From Anaerolineales bacterium (GTDB taxonomy: Bacteria; Chloroflexota; Anaerolineae; Anaerolineales; UBA11579), in contig JAFGRA010000360.1 in NCBI GenBank assembly GCA_016935415.1, positions 1 to 42,453 of the forward strand: DNA of 42,453 bases, read 5' to 3'. Shown here one piece after another: positions 41,902-42,453 of this stretch; the first letter of the stretch is position 1, and each line of letters opens with the position of its first letter. The position numbers and the translations under genes were made by a program. The notes under the pieces were generated by a model. The model saw nothing but the letters and a program-made list of their open reading frames with translations, searched no databases and had not been told where the DNA came from.

Positions 41902-41930
41902 TTGTATAAGCACAAGCCGTCTGGTATAAT
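41902..41930 (+). promoter_or_regulatory. Promoter P2 of the tRNA-tuf operon
   Basis: TTGTAT (41902-41907), exactly 17 bases, then perfect TATAAT (41925-41930) with an upstream TGG (extended -10). Transcription would start near 41937, about 30 bases before tRNA-Thr(TGT). This is the best promoter match in the window. Together with P1 it fits the tandem promoters common for stable RNA and translation-factor operons. Confidence 0.75.
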
Positions 41931-41968
41931 GCCTTGCGCTTTAACGGGCGTTTTTAATAATAGAATAC

Positions 41969-42041
41969 GCCGACGTAGCTCAGTTGGCAGAGCACTCGCC
42001 TTGTAAGCGAGCTGTCATGGGTTCGAATCCCATCGTCGGCT
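41969..42041 (+). tRNA. tRNA-Thr (anticodon TGT)
   Basis: A 73-base cloverleaf: acceptor GCCGACG/CGTCGGC with T as discriminator, D arm GCTC-AGTTGGCA-GAGC, anticodon stem CTCGC/GCGAG with loop CTTGTAA (TGT), T arm ATGGG-TTCGAAT-CCCAT. All stems pair. CCA is not encoded. It is the first gene of the tuf operon, in the place of E. coli thrU. Confidence 0.96.
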
Positions 42042-42101
42042 TCCGTTGCAGGTTAGTGAGCATGGCTGGAGACCCGGCCCTGCTTGCCAGCCCACAACGG
42101 A
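42042..42101 (+). other. Spacer hairpin between tRNA-Thr and tRNA-Tyr
   Basis: TCCGTTG (42042-42048) pairs with CAACGGA (42095-42101), and inside it GGCTGG (42064-42069) pairs with CCAGCC (42087-42092). The outer stem begins directly after the tRNA discriminator base. It probably acts as a signal for processing of the primary transcript by an RNase III-like or other endonuclease. Pairing seen; role inferred. Confidence 0.5.
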
Positions 42102-42123
42102 GCTACGATAAACATTCTAACCC

Positions 42124-42206
42124 GGGCGGATACCCAAGCGGCCAAAGGGGACTGACTGTAAATCAGTTGTCAGATGACTTCGGAGGTTCGAATCCTTCTC
42201 CGCCCA
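42124..42206 (+). tRNA. tRNA-Tyr (anticodon GTA)
   Basis: An 83-base class II tRNA: acceptor GGGCGGA/TCCGCCC with discriminator A, anticodon stem ACTGA/TCAGT with loop CTGTAAA (GTA), and a long variable arm TGTCAGATGACTTCGG as expected for bacterial tRNA-Tyr. The T loop is TTCGAAT. CCA is not encoded. It is in the place of E. coli tyrU. Confidence 0.96.
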
Positions 42207-42210
42207 CTCA

Positions 42211-42246
42211 GACTAGAGCCGAGCGTTTAAAAACCTCGGCTTAGTC
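42211..42246 (+). other. Spacer hairpin between tRNA-Tyr and the second tRNA-Thr
   Basis: GACTA-G-AGCCGAG pairs with CTCGGCT-TAGTC around an 11-base A-rich loop: 12 pairs with one bulged G. No T-run follows it, so it is not a terminator. It is probably another processing stem in the polycistronic tRNA precursor. Pairing seen; role inferred. Confidence 0.5.
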
Positions 42247-42247
42247 G

Positions 42248-42343
<96 letters not shown>

Positions 42344-42379
42344 TCTTTCAAATGTCATGATTGAAGGAGATGAAGATAC

Positions 42380-42453
42380 ATGGGTAAGGAAAAATTTGTA
42401 CGCGATAAGCCGCACCTGAACGTCGGGACGATGGGACACATCGACCACGGGAA
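42380..42453 (+). CDS. tuf: Elongation factor Tu (5' end only)
   Basis: The first 24 codons of EF-Tu, MGKEKFVRDKPHLNVGTMGH and IDHG, cut by the window edge inside the P-loop (GHIDHGK). EF-Tu is the GTPase that brings aminoacyl-tRNA to the ribosome. GAAGGAG lies about 11 bases before ATG. The 49 bases since the tRNA carry no other gene. Met before GHIDHG in place of the usual Ile and Ile in place of Val is a variant seen in some Chloroflexota, a weak taxonomic hint. Confidence 0.95.
   Translation, partial: MGKEKFVRDKPHLNVGTMGHIDHG

Noticed and set aside
41984-42244. ORF of 86 aa over the tRNA genes
   Set aside because: It reads through tRNA-Thr and tRNA-Tyr and is not a protein gene.

Overview
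This is chromosomal DNA from a free-living bacterium, most likely Chloroflexota (Anaerolineae-like). That assignment is an inference from the EF-Tu N-terminus (GTMGHIDHG), a CarD-family gene beside rpsU, and the overall gene style; a marker-gene search would settle it. There are no transposases, integrases, phage genes, CRISPR arrays or rRNA genes.

Region A (1-31485, minus strand) is a surface-glycan locus of about 25 genes running in one direction, mostly separated by 4-base stop/start overlaps or very short gaps. It reads from a TTG-started aminotransferase at 31485 down to a membrane protein cut by the left window edge. Its promoter-proximal third (21.6-31.5 kb) encodes what looks like a complete route to a CMP-activated nonulosonic acid of the legionaminic type: GDP-sugar pyrophosphorylase with CBS domains (PtmE-like), 4,6-dehydratase (LegB-like), DegT aminotransferase (LegC role), PglD/NeuD-type acetyltransferase (LegH role), hydrolysing 2-epimerase (LegG/NeuC), synthase (LegI/NeuB) and CMP-transferase (LegF/NeuA). 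Two tandem paralogous GT-B-like proteins and a winged-helix regulator sit inside it. The rest holds an MsbA/PglK-type ABC exporter, about nine GT2/GT4 glycosyltransferases, two SAM methyltransferases, a NodU-type carbamoyltransferase coupled to an alpha/beta hydrolase, and three large polytopic GT39-like proteins. No Wzy or Wzx is visible.

Region B (31.8-37.0 kb, plus strand) is housekeeping: a response regulator with a roadblock-like C-terminus, tRNA-Gln, glmU, a CNNM/CorC-type CBS protein, cytidine deaminase and a metallophosphoesterase. glmU makes UDP-GlcNAc and is only functionally related to the sugar locus.

Region C (37.0-40.0 kb, minus strand) has a fourth GT39-like membrane protein with its own ribosome binding site, a 54-residue highly basic protein downstream of a very strong intrinsic terminator, and an rpsU-carD-like pair.

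Region D (40.3-41.8 kb) is a decaying locus. A TetR regulator has two tandem palindromic operators in front of it, followed by truncated remnants of an SDR dehydrogenase and a convergent MFS transporter, fused by an apparent deletion.

Region E (41.8-42.45 kb) is a tRNA-Thr(TGT), tRNA-Tyr(GTA), tRNA-Thr(GGT), tuf operon with two good promoters. It has the E. coli thrU-tyrU-glyT-thrT-tufB order without glyT, and base-paired spacers around the tRNAs.
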